Shown here: positions 35,318 through 44,075 of the stretch, piece after piece
Layout: every line of letters starts with the position of its first letter
Numbering within the stretch: the stretch's first letter is position 1
Assembly (NCBI RefSeq): GCF_030036535.1
Contig: NZ_CP080387.1
Location: forward strand, 434,001-498,000
Length of the DNA stretch: 64,000 nucleotides
From: Agrobacterium cucumeris
GTDB taxonomy: Bacteria; Pseudomonadota; Alphaproteobacteria; Rhizobiales; Rhizobiaceae
Direction of reading: 5' to 3'
Made by a program: the position numbers and the translations under genes
Notes under the pieces: model-generated
Told to the model about the DNA's origin: nothing
Seen by the model: the letters and a program-made list of their open reading frames with translations, nothing else
Databases searched by the model: none

Positions 35318-36514
35318 ATGGTGATCAAGGTTTCAAACGAAGCGGCAAGACGAATTTTTCTGGCGCGGCAGGGGCTTTCCTCGCCGCCCGGCAAGGCGCT
35401 TTCCAAGAGCGACCTGCTGCAGCTGATAACCGATATCGGTTTTGTGCAGGTGGACAGCATCGGCACGGTGGAGCGCGCCCACCATCAGATTATTTTCTCC
35501 CGCAACCAGACCTACAGGCGGGACCATCTGACCACGCTTTTGGAAAAGGACCGCGCGCTGTTCGAGCACTGGACACATGACGCTTCCATCGTGCCGACGG
35601 AATTTTATCCCTATTGGAAGCACCGCTTCCGCCGCCGCGAGCCGATCATTCAGGAGCGCTGGCGCAAATGGCACGGCGAGGGTTTCGACGCCGCTTTCGG
35701 TGAAACGCTGGAGCGCATTGCGGCAACCGGGCCGGTTCTGGCGCGGGAGCTGAAGGAAGAGGGGCACCAGTCCGGCGGCTGGTGGAACTGGCATCCGTCC
35801 AAGACCGCGCTCGAATATCTCTGGCACACCGGCAAGTTGGCGATTGCCGGCCGGGTGAATTTCCAGAAGGTCTATGACCTCGCCGAGCGGGTCATTCCCG
35901 GTGAGCATCACGAAACCGAGGTGGAACATGCGGAATTTGTCGACTGGGCCTGCCGGCAGGCGCTGAAACGGCTGGGTTTCGCCACCCACGGCGAAATCGC
36001 CGCCTTTTTCGATCTCGTTACCCCGCAGGAGGCGAGGGACTGGGTCAAAAGCCATCGCGATGAACTCTGTGAGGTTTCGCTTCTTGCAAGCGATGGCGAC
36101 AGTGCCCGCCCGTCCTATGCCTTTGCCGCTTTCACCACCGACCTGACCGACGTGCCGGAACCCTCATCCCGCGTCCGCGTCCTCAGCCCCTTCGATCCGC
36201 TGCTGCGTGACCGCAACCGCACGGAACGTCTGTTCGGTTTTTATTACCGCATCGAGGTCTTCGTGCCGGAGCCGAAAAGACAATATGGCTATTATGTCTT
36301 CCCGCTTCTGGAGGGCGACCGCGTGATCGGTCGCATCGACATGAAGGCGGATCGCAAGCGCGGTACGCTGGATGTTCGGCGCCTGTGGCTGGAACCGGGC
36401 GTGCGTGCCTCGGCGGGCCGGCTGGAGAAGCTCGACGCGGAGCTGGCGCGGCTCGCGAAATTTACGGGGGTGGAGAGCGTGAATTATCTGGAGGGCTGGC
36501 GGGAGGAAAGCTGA
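35318..36514 (+). CDS. YcaQ/AlkX-like winged-helix DNA glycosylase
   Basis: A 398-residue protein of the HTH_42 superfamily. The segments LITDIGFVQVDSIGTVERAHHQIIFSRN and LFEHWTHDASIVPTEFYPYW match the conserved core of YcaQ, which unhooks DNA interstrand crosslinks; in YcaQ the catalytic motif is QxD, and QVDS here fits that position. LSPFDPLLRDRNRTERLFGF near residue 290 is also typical. The gene is divergent from bioMNY and is followed by a palindromic repeat. Confidence 0.85.
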   Translation: MVIKVSNEAARRIFLARQGLSSPPGKALSKSDLLQLITDIGFVQVDSIGTVERAHHQIIFSRNQTYRRDHLTTLLEKDRALFEHWTHDASIVPTEFYPYWKHRFRRREPIIQERWRKWHGEGFDAAFGETLERIAATGPVLARELKEEGHQSGGWWNWHPSKTALEYLWHTGKLAIAGRVNFQKVYDLAERVIPGEHHETEVEHAEFVDWACRQALKRLGFATHGEIAAFFDLVTPQEARDWVKSHRDELCEVSLLASDGDSARPSYAFAAFTTDLTDVPEPSSRVRVLSPFDPLLRDRNRTERLFGFYYRIEVFVPEPKRQYGYYVFPLLEGDRVIGRIDMKADRKRGTLDVRRLWLEPGVRASAGRLEKLDAELARLAKFTGVESVNYLEGWREES

Positions 36515-36598
36515 AGTTTTTCGCTCTGGACACTGTGAGAGTGACATCCCACCACGCGACGCCATCTTCGCAGCTGAGGTAGCCCGGCGTCGCCGCGT

Positions 36599-36724
36599 GT
36601 TTCTTCTCCCCGCCGGGGAGAAGGTGGCCCGAAGGGTCGGATGAGGGGGCAAGCTCTCCGAAATCCGGCAAGGGCGCCCCCTCATCCCGCTGCCGCGGAC
36701 TTCTCCCCCTCGGGGAGAAGAAAC
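36599..36724 (-). repeat. Palindromic repeat family A, copy 2 (inverted)
   Basis: The same element as at 19841 but in reverse orientation: internal blocks read GTGGCCCGAAGGGTCGGATG first and CATCCCGCTGCCGCGGACTT last. Outer arms begin GTTTCTTCTCCCC and end GGGGAGAAGAAAC. It fills the gap between the YcaQ-like gene and the convergent ribBA gene. Confidence 0.88.
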
Positions 36725-36779
36725 AAGGGCACCCACTCGTTTCACAATTGCCCTGGAAAACCAAAGGCAAACCCCAAAA

Positions 36780-37880
36780 TCAGCAGATATCCGTCGCCGA
36801 AATCTGGATGCCGAAGCCTTCAAGCCCGACATAATGACGTTCGCGGGTGGTCAGCAGCTTGATGGAGCTGATGCCGAGATCCTTGAGAATCTGCGCGCCG
36901 AGACCGATTTCCAGCCATTCGTTTTCGCGCGAACGGGCCTGGGCATGCGCTTCGTCCGGGTCACGCGCCTTGCGGCGTCCGGCCACCTGGCCGACACCGA
37001 CGGAGCCTTCGCGCAGATAGACGATGACACCACGTCCTTCCTCGGCGATCTTCTGCATATAATGCCGCACCGGCTGGCGGTCGCCGAACACGTCGTCGGC
37101 GACGTTTTCGGGGTGCAGGCGAACGGGAATGTCAATGCCGTCCCTGATATCACCGAAAATCACCGCCATGTGCTGCATCGGATCCCAGGGCAGGGAATAG
37201 GTCTGCGCCTTGGCCGGTCCGAAGGGCGTCTCGATGGTGAAGGAGGATTCCATCTCCACCAGCGTTTCCTTGCGTTGGCGATAGGCGATGAGATCGGCGA
37301 CCGAAACGTGTTTCATGCCGTGTTTGTCGGCAAAATCCAGAACCTGCGGGCCGCGCATCACGCTGCCATCGTCATTCACCAGTTCGCTGATGACGCCGAT
37401 GGGCGGCAGGCCGGCGAGACGGCAGAGATCGACCGCCGCTTCGGTATGGCCGGAGCGCATCAAGACGCCGCCCTCACGGGAAATCAGCGGGAATATATGG
37501 CCCGGCCGGGTGAAATCGGAAGCGCCGACATTGGGATTAGCGAGATTGCGCACCGTCAGCGTGCGGTCATCGGCGGAAATGCCAGTCGTTGTGCCGTGCT
37601 TGAAATCGACGCTGACGGTGAAGGCCGTCGTATGGGCGCTGTCATTTTCCGCCACCATGGCGTTGAGGTTCAGCCGCTTGGCCTCCTCGCGCGGCATTGG
37701 CGCGCAGACGATGCCCGAGGTATGACGAACGATCAGCGCCATTTTTTCAGGCGTGCAGTGAACCGCTGAAATGATCAGATCGCCTTCGTTCTCGCGGTCG
37801 TCATCGTCGGTCACCACGACGATTTCACCGGCTTCGAAAGCGCGGATGGCGTCGACAACGCGTTTCTGGTCATAGGCCAT
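36780..37880 (-). CDS. ribBA: 3,4-dihydroxy-2-butanone 4-phosphate synthase fused to degenerate GTP cyclohydrolase II domain
   Basis: A 366-residue two-domain protein of riboflavin synthesis. The RibB domain (about 1-205) is intact, with VTDDDDRENEGDLI, FTRPGHIFPLISREGGVL and GHTEAAVDLCRLAG. The C-terminal RibA-like domain (about 210-366) has lost the three zinc cysteines: the normal HSEC and RCDCG positions read HPEN (from His256) and RQPVR. The DxRDY and NNPRKY substrate motifs are also changed. So only the ribulose 5-phosphate reaction is likely to be catalysed, and GTP cyclohydrolase must come from elsewhere. The ATG at 37880 follows GAGGGG. aroC is upstream on the same strand. Confidence 0.9.
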   Translation of the reverse strand: MAYDQKRVVDAIRAFEAGEIVVVTDDDDRENEGDLIISAVHCTPEKMALIVRHTSGIVCAPMPREEAKRLNLNAMVAENDSAHTTAFTVSVDFKHGTTTGISADDRTLTVRNLANPNVGASDFTRPGHIFPLISREGGVLMRSGHTEAAVDLCRLAGLPPIGVISELVNDDGSVMRGPQVLDFADKHGMKHVSVADLIAYRQRKETLVEMESSFTIETPFGPAKAQTYSLPWDPMQHMAVIFGDIRDGIDIPVRLHPENVADDVFGDRQPVRHYMQKIAEEGRGVIVYLREGSVGVGQVAGRRKARDPDEAHAQARSRENEWLEIGLGAQILKDLGISSIKLLTTRERHYVGLEGFGIQISATDIC

Positions 37881-37899
37881 GGCGATATCCCCTCACTTC

Positions 37900-37924
37900 A
37901 GAGCAACGGTTCGTTGCTCTTTTT
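37900..37924 (+). terminator. Terminator-like hairpin, oriented against the local genes
   Basis: AGAGCAAC (37900-37907) and GTTGCTCT (37913-37920) flank a 5-base loop and are followed by TTTT on the plus strand. Both neighbouring genes, aroC and ribBA, are on the minus strand, where no U tract follows. It could act as a leader structure of ribBA or block antisense transcription. Confidence 0.5.
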
Positions 37925-37928
37925 GTTT

Positions 37929-37977
37929 CTTTAGCGGATTGTCCGAAAACCGCTTCACACTTTTCGGTCCGCTAAAG
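37929..37977. repeat. Rhizobial intergenic palindrome (RIME-like element)
   Basis: Outer arms CTTTAGCGGA (37929) and TCCGCTAAAG (37968) enclose inner arms CCGAAAA (37943) and TTTTCGG (37961), with ACCGCTTCACAC-like centre. The CCGAAAA...TTTTCGG core with GCTTCACAC is a sequence I recognise from repeated intergenic mosaic elements of rhizobia. It overlaps the last codons of aroC. Confidence 0.65.
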
Positions 37978-39066
37978 CCGGCCGGTCTGGCCGCGGTCCC
38001 TCAGATAATGGTCGGCAACGGTGCAGGCCACCATCGCCTCACCAATCGGCACGGCGCGAATGCCAACACAGGGGTCGTGGCGGCCCTTGGTGCGCACATC
38101 GACATTGTTGCCGTCGGTATCGATCGACAGGCGCTCTGTCAGAATGGAGGAGGTCGGCTTGATGGCGAAGCGGGCGATGACAGGCTCACCGGTCGCGATG
38201 CCGCCCAGAATGCCGCCGGCATGGTTGGACAGGAAAATCGGCTTGCCGTCATTGCCCATGCGCATCTGGTCGGCATTTTCTTCACCGGAAAGCTCGGCCG
38301 AGGCGAAACCTTCGCCGATCTCCACGCCCTTGACGGCGTTGATCGACATCAGGCTGGAGGCGATATCCTGATCGAGCTTGGCATAAATGGGGGCGCCGAT
38401 GCCGGCGGGAACGCCTTCCGCCACCACTTCGACGACGGCGCCAATCGAGGAGCCTGCCTTGCGAATGCTGTCCAGATACTCTTCCCAGACAGGCACCATC
38501 GCCGCGTCCGGGCAGAAGAACGGGTTCTGGTCGACCTGATCCCAATCCCAGTTATCGCGGTTGATCTTGTGTTTGCCGATCTGCACCAGCGCGCCGCGCA
38601 CATTGAGGCTTGGCACCACCTTGCGGGCGATCGCACCGGCGGCGACACGCGCCGCCGTCTCGCGCGCGGAAGAACGCCCGCCGCCGCGATAATCACGAAT
38701 ACCGTATTTCAGGTCATAGGTGAAATCCGCATGGCCCGGGCGGAACCGTTTGGCGATCTCGCCATAATCCTTCGAACGCTGGTCGGTGTTTTCGATCAGC
38801 ATGGAAATCGGCGTGCCCGTCGTTATCATCGTCTCACCGTCCTCATCCAGCATCACGCCGGAGAGAACCTTGACGATGTCGTCCTCGCGCCGCTGGGTGA
38901 CGAAACGGCTTTGGCCGGGTTTGCGCTTGTCCATCCAGTGCTGCACCTCGGCAAGGGTAAAGCGCAGGCCGGGCGGGCAGCCATCCACCGCGCAGCCAAG
39001 TGCCGGCCCATGGCTTTCTCCCCAGGTGGTAACGCGAAAAAGATGACCGAAGCTGTTATGCGACAT
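37972..39066 (-). CDS. aroC: Chorismate synthase
   Basis: A 364-residue FMN-dependent enzyme that converts EPSP to chorismate, the last step of the shikimate pathway. Hallmarks are [66 protein letters not shown] and, near the end, [19 protein letters not shown]. The ATG at 39066 begins the conserved sequence; a start three codons earlier is less likely. The 91-base gap to ribBA contains a hairpin and a repeat. Confidence 0.97.
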   Translation of the reverse strand: MSHNSFGHLFRVTTWGESHGPALGCAVDGCPPGLRFTLAEVQHWMDKRKPGQSRFVTQRREDDIVKVLSGVMLDEDGETMITTGTPISMLIENTDQRSKDYGEIAKRFRPGHADFTYDLKYGIRDYRGGGRSSARETAARVAAGAIARKVVPSLNVRGALVQIGKHKINRDNWDWDQVDQNPFFCPDAAMVPVWEEYLDSIRKAGSSIGAVVEVVAEGVPAGIGAPIYAKLDQDIASSLMSINAVKGVEIGEGFASAELSGEENADQMRMGNDGKPIFLSNHAGGILGGIATGEPVIARFAIKPTSSILTERLSIDTDGNNVDVRTKGRHDPCVGIRAVPIGEAMVACTVADHYLRDRGQTGRL

Positions 39067-39501
39067 AGTTCTCAAAACCGGAAAACAGGGCGCCTGCGGG
39101 TAGCGCCGTTTAAAACAAGCGGATTTGTCTTAGTGTAAATCCCGACAAGGCAAAAGCCTTTCTTTCGCTGCGGCAGGATAAGTGCCGAACACGACATCGA
39201 CAGGCGTCTTCCCCATCCCGCCGACAGGCGCCGGGATGGGAGTGGGTGGCGATTCGGGCCGGCGAGCGCGGTTTTTCGAGATGACGGAAATGTAAATGCG
39301 CCGCCGTTTTCCACGTTTATCCGCAGTTTTCCAATATTGCCGCGAAATGCGGTGTAAAAATCACTAACGGCTTGAACACGATCTCAAATCCGTTCATCAA
39401 TTGGGCCGAAAATGTCATGGTTGCGGGCAATTTCCGCCACATTCGAAAGGCAATTCTTCATGCATGTAAGGTTTTCACGCAAATCCACGAAAGCTAGATC
39501 G
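39067..39501. other. Gap upstream of aroC with a hairpin, no gene seen
   Basis: No convincing reading frame. CCCATCCCG (39212-39220) and CGGGATGGG (39232-39240) form a 9-base-pair stem with an 11-base loop, without a T run. The gap should hold the promoters of aroC (minus) and the DUF1344 gene (plus); no near-consensus promoter was found. Confidence 0.4.
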
Positions 39502-39762
39502 ATGCGTATGATGATTGCCGCCCTTCTGGCCACCGCCAACCTGCTGATGCCAATCAACAGCTTCGCCCAGAGCGTCGATGTGGAAGGCACGATCAGCAAG
39601 ATCGATGCGAACGGGCTGAGCATTACGCTCAACGATGGCAAGACCTATCGCGTGCCGGAAGAGTTCAACTTTGAAGGCCTGAAGGCGGGCGTGAAGGTCG
39701 TGGTTTTCTATACGGAAGTGGATGGGAAACGCGTGGTCGACGATCTTCAGGTCGTTGAGTAA
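39502..39762 (+). CDS. DUF1344 family exported protein
   Basis: About 86 residues with a signal peptide (MRMMIAALLATANLLMPINSFAQ) and a small beta-rich mature part: VDVEGTISKIDANGLSITLNDGKTYRVPEEF and VVVFYTEVDGKRVVDDLQV. This matches DUF1344, small periplasmic proteins of rhizobia with unknown function and an OB-like or SH3-like pattern. The start could also be the ATG at 39460, which gives a longer basic N-region. A family A repeat follows downstream. Confidence 0.78.
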   Translation: MRMMIAALLATANLLMPINSFAQSVDVEGTISKIDANGLSITLNDGKTYRVPEEFNFEGLKAGVKVVVFYTEVDGKRVVDDLQVVE

Positions 39763-39825
39763 GGCGGCTCGGGTCTACGCGTCATCATCCTAAAACCGCC
39801 GTTGTGAAATGAGCGTTTGCACCTT

Positions 39826-39950
39826 GTTTCTTCTCCCCGCCGGGGAGAAGTCCGCGGCAGCGGGATGAGGGGGCAAGCTCTCCGAAATCCGGCAACGTAA
39901 CCCCCTCATCTGACCCTTCGGGCCATCTTCTCCCCGGCGGGGAGAAGAAA
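39826..39950 (+). repeat. Palindromic repeat family A, copy 3
   Basis: The same orientation and nearly the same sequence as copy 1, from GTTTCTTCTCCCC to GGGGAGAAGAAA. The two outer arms differ slightly (CCCGCCGGGG and CCCGGCGGGG). The inner stem is damaged by AACGTAACCCCCTC in place of CGTCGCCCCCTC. It lies between two convergent genes. Confidence 0.87.
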
Positions 39951-40018
39951 TATGCGGCACCGTCCTGCGAATATACAAGCGTCTCAAAGACGCCGCCGAG
40001 GGCTATCCCGGTGCTCCC

Positions 40019-40612
40019 TCACGACACCCACTCCGCACTGTTCCCGTCGATATCGACCTTCAAAATCCGGTCCTGCGGGATTTGCGTGCGTGACGCCTCA
40101 TCCTTGTCCATGCCGGACACCAGCCGGAAGATCGAGCGGATGACGCCGCCGTGGCAGACGCAGACTGTCGGCCTGTCCACGGAGGAGAGCCATGCGCCGA
40201 TGCGCCAGGAGAGGATTTCGTAGCTTTCGGCATCCTGGCCGGGGGGAATGAAATCCCACTTGTTGGCCTTGCGCGCCTTCACCCGGTCAGGAAACTCTTT
40301 TTTGAGTTCCGGCAGGGTCTGCCCCTCCCAGTCGCCGAAGGAAACTTCGATCAGGCGGTCGTCGGTGCGGTAGGCAAGGGGGTCGAGACCCATCGCGCCG
40401 CGCATCAGTTCCATGGTTTCGCGGGTGCGACCAAGCGGGCTTGCCACATAGTCGAAATCCGTGGCCTGCTCGCCGAGCAAATGGGCGAGCAGCCTGCCAT
40501 TGCCGACCGCCTGCTGGCGGCCGAAATCATTGAGCGGAATGTCTTTCTGGCCCTGAAGCCGGCGTATCGCATTCCAGTCCGTTTGTCCGTGCCGGATCAC
40601 ATAGACGAGCAA
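40019..40612 (-). CDS. Histidine phosphatase (phosphoglycerate mutase-like) family protein
   Basis: A 197-residue enzyme with the catalytic motif VIRHGQTDWN at residues 5-14, the second-shell arginine in SPLGRTRETMEL, the acidic DDRLIEVSFGDWEGQTL and the second catalytic histidine in VCVCHGGVIRSI. Family members dephosphorylate sugar phosphates, nucleotides or cobalamin intermediates; specificity is not evident. The start is TTG at 40612, immediately before the conserved strand. It lies 32 bases downstream of fabI on the same strand. Confidence 0.88.
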   Translation of the reverse strand: MLVYVIRHGQTDWNAIRRLQGQKDIPLNDFGRQQAVGNGRLLAHLLGEQATDFDYVASPLGRTRETMELMRGAMGLDPLAYRTDDRLIEVSFGDWEGQTLPELKKEFPDRVKARKANKWDFIPPGQDAESYEILSWRIGAWLSSVDRPTVCVCHGGVIRSIFRLVSGMDKDEASRTQIPQDRILKVDIDGNSAEWVS

Positions 40613-40644
40613 GGCGATACCCCTGTTTCAAGCATTCCTGATGG

Positions 40645-41463
40645 TTAGTCCTTCACCACCGAAATGTCAGGCGCATCCACCGCCTTCATGCCGATGGTGT
40701 GATAACCGGAATCGACGTGGTGGATTTCACCGGTCACCGCGGTCGAAAGATCGGACAGCAGGTAAAGTGCCGATTTGCCGACTTCCTCGATGGAAACAGT
40801 GCGCTTCAGCGGCGCATTATATTCGTTCCACTTGAGAATATAACGGAAGTCGCCAATGCCGGAAGCGGCAAGCGTCTTGATCGGGCCGGCGGAAACGGCG
40901 TTGACGCGGATACCGCGATTGCCGAGGTCAACGGCGAGATAACGCACGCTGGCCTCAAGAGCCGCCTTGGCCACACCCATGACGTTGTAGTTCGGCATGA
41001 CCTTCTCGGCACCGTAATAGGTGAGCGTGATGATCGAGCCGCCATCATTCATGATAGGCTCCGCACGCTTGGCGACAGCGGCCAGCGAAAACACGGAAAT
41101 ATCCATGGTGCGGTTGAAATTGTCGCGGCTGGTGTCGAGGTAACGACCCGTCAGCTCGTCCTTGTCGGAAAACGCAATGGCGTGCACGACGAAGTCGATC
41201 TTGCCCCAGTGCTTTTCCAGAGACGCAAAAACGTCATCGATCGTCCCGAGGTCCGTCACGTCACAGTGACCAGCCATGAAGGCGCCAAGTTCCTGTGCGA
41301 GCGGCTCGACACGCTTCTTCAGCGCGTCACCCTGCCATGTGAGTGCGAGTTCCGCACCTGCATCCGCGCAGGCCTTTGCAATGCCCCAAGCGATTGAACG
41401 ATTATTGGCGACGCCCATGATGAGGCCGCGTTTGCCAGCCATGAGGCCGGATGCCTGAGCCAT
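40645..41463 (-). CDS. fabI: Enoyl-[acyl-carrier-protein] reductase (NADH)
   Basis: A 272-residue short-chain dehydrogenase fold enzyme that performs the last reduction in each round of fatty acid elongation. The nucleotide site GVANNRSIAWGIAKA, the catalytic Y-x9-Y-x6-K (Tyr149, Tyr159, Lys166, in LTYYGAEKVMPNYNVMGVAKA), and the C-terminal VDSGYHTIGM identify FabI. The ATG at 41463 follows AGGGAG. FabI is the triclosan and isoniazid-type inhibitor target class; no resistance-associated change can be judged here. Confidence 0.95.
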   Translation of the reverse strand: MAQASGLMAGKRGLIMGVANNRSIAWGIAKACADAGAELALTWQGDALKKRVEPLAQELGAFMAGHCDVTDLGTIDDVFASLEKHWGKIDFVVHAIAFSDKDELTGRYLDTSRDNFNRTMDISVFSLAAVAKRAEPIMNDGGSIITLTYYGAEKVMPNYNVMGVAKAALEASVRYLAVDLGNRGIRVNAVSAGPIKTLAASGIGDFRYILKWNEYNAPLKRTVSIEEVGKSALYLLSDLSTAVTGEIHHVDSGYHTIGMKAVDAPDISVVKD

Positions 41464-41594
41464 TTTATGCTCCCTGATACTTTCGATTGATCCTGCCTAT
41501 GGCATAGGCTGCAATCCTGTTCAAGATTGCCAAAGATCATCAACTGTTAGGGAACGTAACAAAGGGTGCGTTGTCCCGGCTATTCGCAAAACTT

Positions 41595-42710
41595 TCACAA
41601 ATAGAGGCCTTCGCGCATGTGGCGCATGAGGTCGGTCACCTTTTCATCCGGCTTTTCGAGCAGGACAATGCGCAATTCAATGACGAGATCGCCATATTCA
41701 CCCTTGCCATCGGCAAGGCCCTTGCCGGCAAGCCGCAGCACGCGGTCCGAGCCGGACCAGGCCGGAATGCTGAGATTTTCTTCGCCGAGCGGAGTGCGGA
41801 CTTTCGTTTCGCAGCCCAGAACCGCATCACCAAGCGAGATCGGCAAAGTCGTGTGAATATCGAATCCGCGAATGGAAAAGGCGTCGTCGCGTGCGGCAAG
41901 CAACGTCACGGCAAGATCGCCGCGCGCCATGCCGGGAAGTTTCAGCCCCTGTCCCTTTAACCTCACCACATGGCCGTCGGTCATGCCGGGTTCCAGCTGG
42001 AAGCGGGCTTCCCGCTCTTCGGCAAGCCCAATGGTAACCCATTTGCGCTCCAGAAGATCGGCAACCGTGATGGTGGCTTCGGCCGTAATGTCAGGTGCCT
42101 TTTCCGCAACCGGCTGCGGCGTGCGGAACCGGCGTACGAGGGCGCTGAAGAGATTGCCGGCAAGCGAGGCGGATGTGGATTTGTCGTCAGCAGCGGCCGG
42201 TTGTGCCGTTTCACCCGTCCCCGGAATGTCACTTTTTGTGCCGCTGGCTGCAGCCTTGGCCGCTTCCGCCGCCTGTTGCACCTTGGGGTCGTTTTGTGCA
42301 TCGGCCCCGAAAATACGCTCGACGATATCCTCGGCCGTCTCAGGTTTTCCGTCGGTTTTCTGGCCGGTCTGCGCCCGGTTGCGGGCATCGGCGCGGGCCA
42401 GTTCCTCCATCAGCTTCTCAGCCGCCTTGGCGCGTTCGGCAGCCTCGCGCGCTGCCTCCCGCTGCTGCATGATGGTTTCGCCGCGCTTCTTCTTCTCGGC
42501 CGCCTGGCGGGCCTGATCGTAAAGATCGCGCTTCTTGGGGTCTTTTAAAAGGTCATAAGCCTGCCCGACTTCGGCGAATCGCGCCGAAGCATCGGGATCG
42601 TCGCGATTGGCGTCCGGATGGACGGTTTTCGCCTTCGTGCGCCAGGCAGCCTTGATTTCCTCATGGCGGGCGTCACGTTTCACGCCGAGGATCGAATATG
42701 GATCGCGCAT
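41595..42710 (-). CDS. DnaJ-class co-chaperone (CbpA-like, no zinc finger)
   Basis: About 371 residues: an N-terminal J domain (DPYSILGVKRDARHEEIKAAWRTKAKTVHPDANRDD with the HPD motif), a long charged and Ala/Gln-rich linker (about 70-215), and a C-terminal DnaJ_C substrate domain (ATITVADLLERKWVTI, FDIHTTLPISLGDAVLG). No CxxCxGxG zinc repeats are present, so it is a type II J protein that would stimulate DnaK. The ATG at 42710 is preferred over a GTG three codons upstream. Its expression context is unremarkable; it follows the lipoprotein gene by 208 bases. Confidence 0.88.
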   Translation of the reverse strand: MRDPYSILGVKRDARHEEIKAAWRTKAKTVHPDANRDDPDASARFAEVGQAYDLLKDPKKRDLYDQARQAAEKKKRGETIMQQREAAREAAERAKAAEKLMEELARADARNRAQTGQKTDGKPETAEDIVERIFGADAQNDPKVQQAAEAAKAAASGTKSDIPGTGETAQPAAADDKSTSASLAGNLFSALVRRFRTPQPVAEKAPDITAEATITVADLLERKWVTIGLAEEREARFQLEPGMTDGHVVRLKGQGLKLPGMARGDLAVTLLAARDDAFSIRGFDIHTTLPISLGDAVLGCETKVRTPLGEENLSIPAWSGSDRVLRLAGKGLADGKGEYGDLVIELRIVLLEKPDEKVTDLMRHMREGLYL

Positions 42711-42918
42711 GCGAAACACCAGTTACGTTGGCTCAGTCTGCCGCCGTTCATGGCGCAATCCTGAAACTAACCCCTCCGAAAAGGGATGCCGCGATCATTC
42801 ACGTACACGCCCTCGGTTTAATCAACGTCGACTGTTGCAATAAGTTGCTAATCACTCCTTTACGCAGGAAGCGCGGCGCGGGGTGGCCGGGCTTATTCCA
42901 TGCGCCAAGGTAAATAGA

Positions 42919-43368
42919 TTATTTCTGCTCGAAGCGGGTCATCAACCACTCGCCGGTTTCCGAGAGGCAGGCCTGTCCGGAATAAGCGGCCACACCTTCG
43001 AAGGAGTGGCGCGTCGTCCTGAAATCGCGGCAGACGAAACCGCTGGATTTGTCTTCGTGAATGGCGGTCACGACGCCGGCGCTGCCGGTTGAGGCATTGG
43101 CCCAGGGCAGCGGCTGGTCGGCAAGTTTGGCAAGATCGGCCGATGTTACCGCATTGCGGATGGTCGCATCATCGGTCTGCTGGCCATTATTCTGCTGGTT
43201 GGGAACGGAGGCCGTGGAGAGCGAGCGGTCGACCTTGTCGCCGCCGAACAGATCGAGGCTGACACAACCGCTCAGCACCACGAGCATTGATACGACGGCG
43301 GAAACTTCCGCGATCGACGAAAGGAGGCCCTTTGTTCGACTGTTCGACTTTGCTATGACGGTCACCAT
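42919..43368 (-). CDS. Outer membrane lipoprotein, RT0821/Lpp0805 surface protein-like
   Basis: About 149 residues. A hydrophobic N-terminal segment ends in a lipobox VVLSGC, so the protein is probably lipidated at Cys. The mature part has a variable Gln/Asn-rich linker and ends with a compact domain ([44 protein letters not shown]) resembling the RT0821/Lpp0805 or 17 kDa surface antigen tail, with two cysteines. Function is unknown. The start is the ATG at 43368. The gene is divergent from pdxH across 56 bases. Confidence 0.75.
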   Translation of the reverse strand: MVTVIAKSNSRTKGLLSSIAEVSAVVSMLVVLSGCVSLDLFGGDKVDRSLSTASVPNQQNNGQQTDDATIRNAVTSADLAKLADQPLPWANASTGSAGVVTAIHEDKSSGFVCRDFRTTRHSFEGVAAYSGQACLSETGEWLMTRFEQK

Positions 43369-43424
43369 CTTTCGCCAGAAATCATCTCTGGGGTCCAAAT
43401 CAGCTCGGGAGCATTTTAGTCAAT

Positions 43425-44045
43425 ATGTCGGAAACGGGGTTAACATCCAGTGACTTCACGGAAGAAAATGAACCTTTCACCCTTTTTGCCGAATGGCTGA
43501 AGGATGCGACGGCTTCCGAAATCAACGATCCGAACGCGGTAGCGCTCGCAACCGTCGATGAAAATGGCCTGCCGAATGTGCGCATGGTGCTGTTGAAAGA
43601 CGTCGATGATCGCGGCTTCGTTTTCTATACGAACTTCGAAAGCCAGAAGGGCCGCGAGATCCTTGGCCAGAAAAAAGCCGCCATGTGTTTCCACTGGAAA
43701 AGCCTGAGACGTCAGGTGCGTCTGCGCGGCGAGGTGGAAATCGTCACGGATGCGGAGGCGGATGCCTATTACGCTTCCCGCCCGCGCGGCAGCCGCATCG
43801 GCGCCTGGGCGTCCAAGCAGTCGCGACCGCTGGAAGGCCGTTTCGCGCTGGAAAAGGCGGTGGCTGAATATACCGCCAAATATGCCATCGGCGATATTCC
43901 GCGCCCGGCCCATTGGTCCGGTTTTCGCATTCGCCCGGTCAGCATCGAATTCTGGCACGACCGCAAATTCCGACTGCATGACCGCGTCGAATTCCGCCGC
44001 GAGACGCCGGATGCGCCATGGTCGAAGGTTCGTATGTATCCTTGA
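43425..44045 (+). CDS. pdxH: Pyridoxamine 5'-phosphate oxidase
   Basis: A 206-residue FMN enzyme that oxidises pyridoxine or pyridoxamine 5'-phosphate to pyridoxal phosphate. Seen are [49 protein letters not shown] core, [14 protein letters not shown] and the C-terminal [29 protein letters not shown] with the FMN/PLP-binding residues. Full length for the family. The ATG at 43425 is the first codon of a typical N-terminus. It is divergent from a lipoprotein gene. Confidence 0.95.
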   Translation: MSETGLTSSDFTEENEPFTLFAEWLKDATASEINDPNAVALATVDENGLPNVRMVLLKDVDDRGFVFYTNFESQKGREILGQKKAAMCFHWKSLRRQVRLRGEVEIVTDAEADAYYASRPRGSRIGAWASKQSRPLEGRFALEKAVAEYTAKYAIGDIPRPAHWSGFRIRPVSIEFWHDRKFRLHDRVEFRRETPDAPWSKVRMYP

Positions 44046-44075
44046 AGGCGGTGGGGGCAGGCCGGTGCGGCCTGC

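Noticed and set aside
37881..37971. FMN riboswitch upstream of ribBA
   Set aside because: The gap is too short and lacks the conserved multi-helix pattern. It is explained by a hairpin and a RIME-like repeat.
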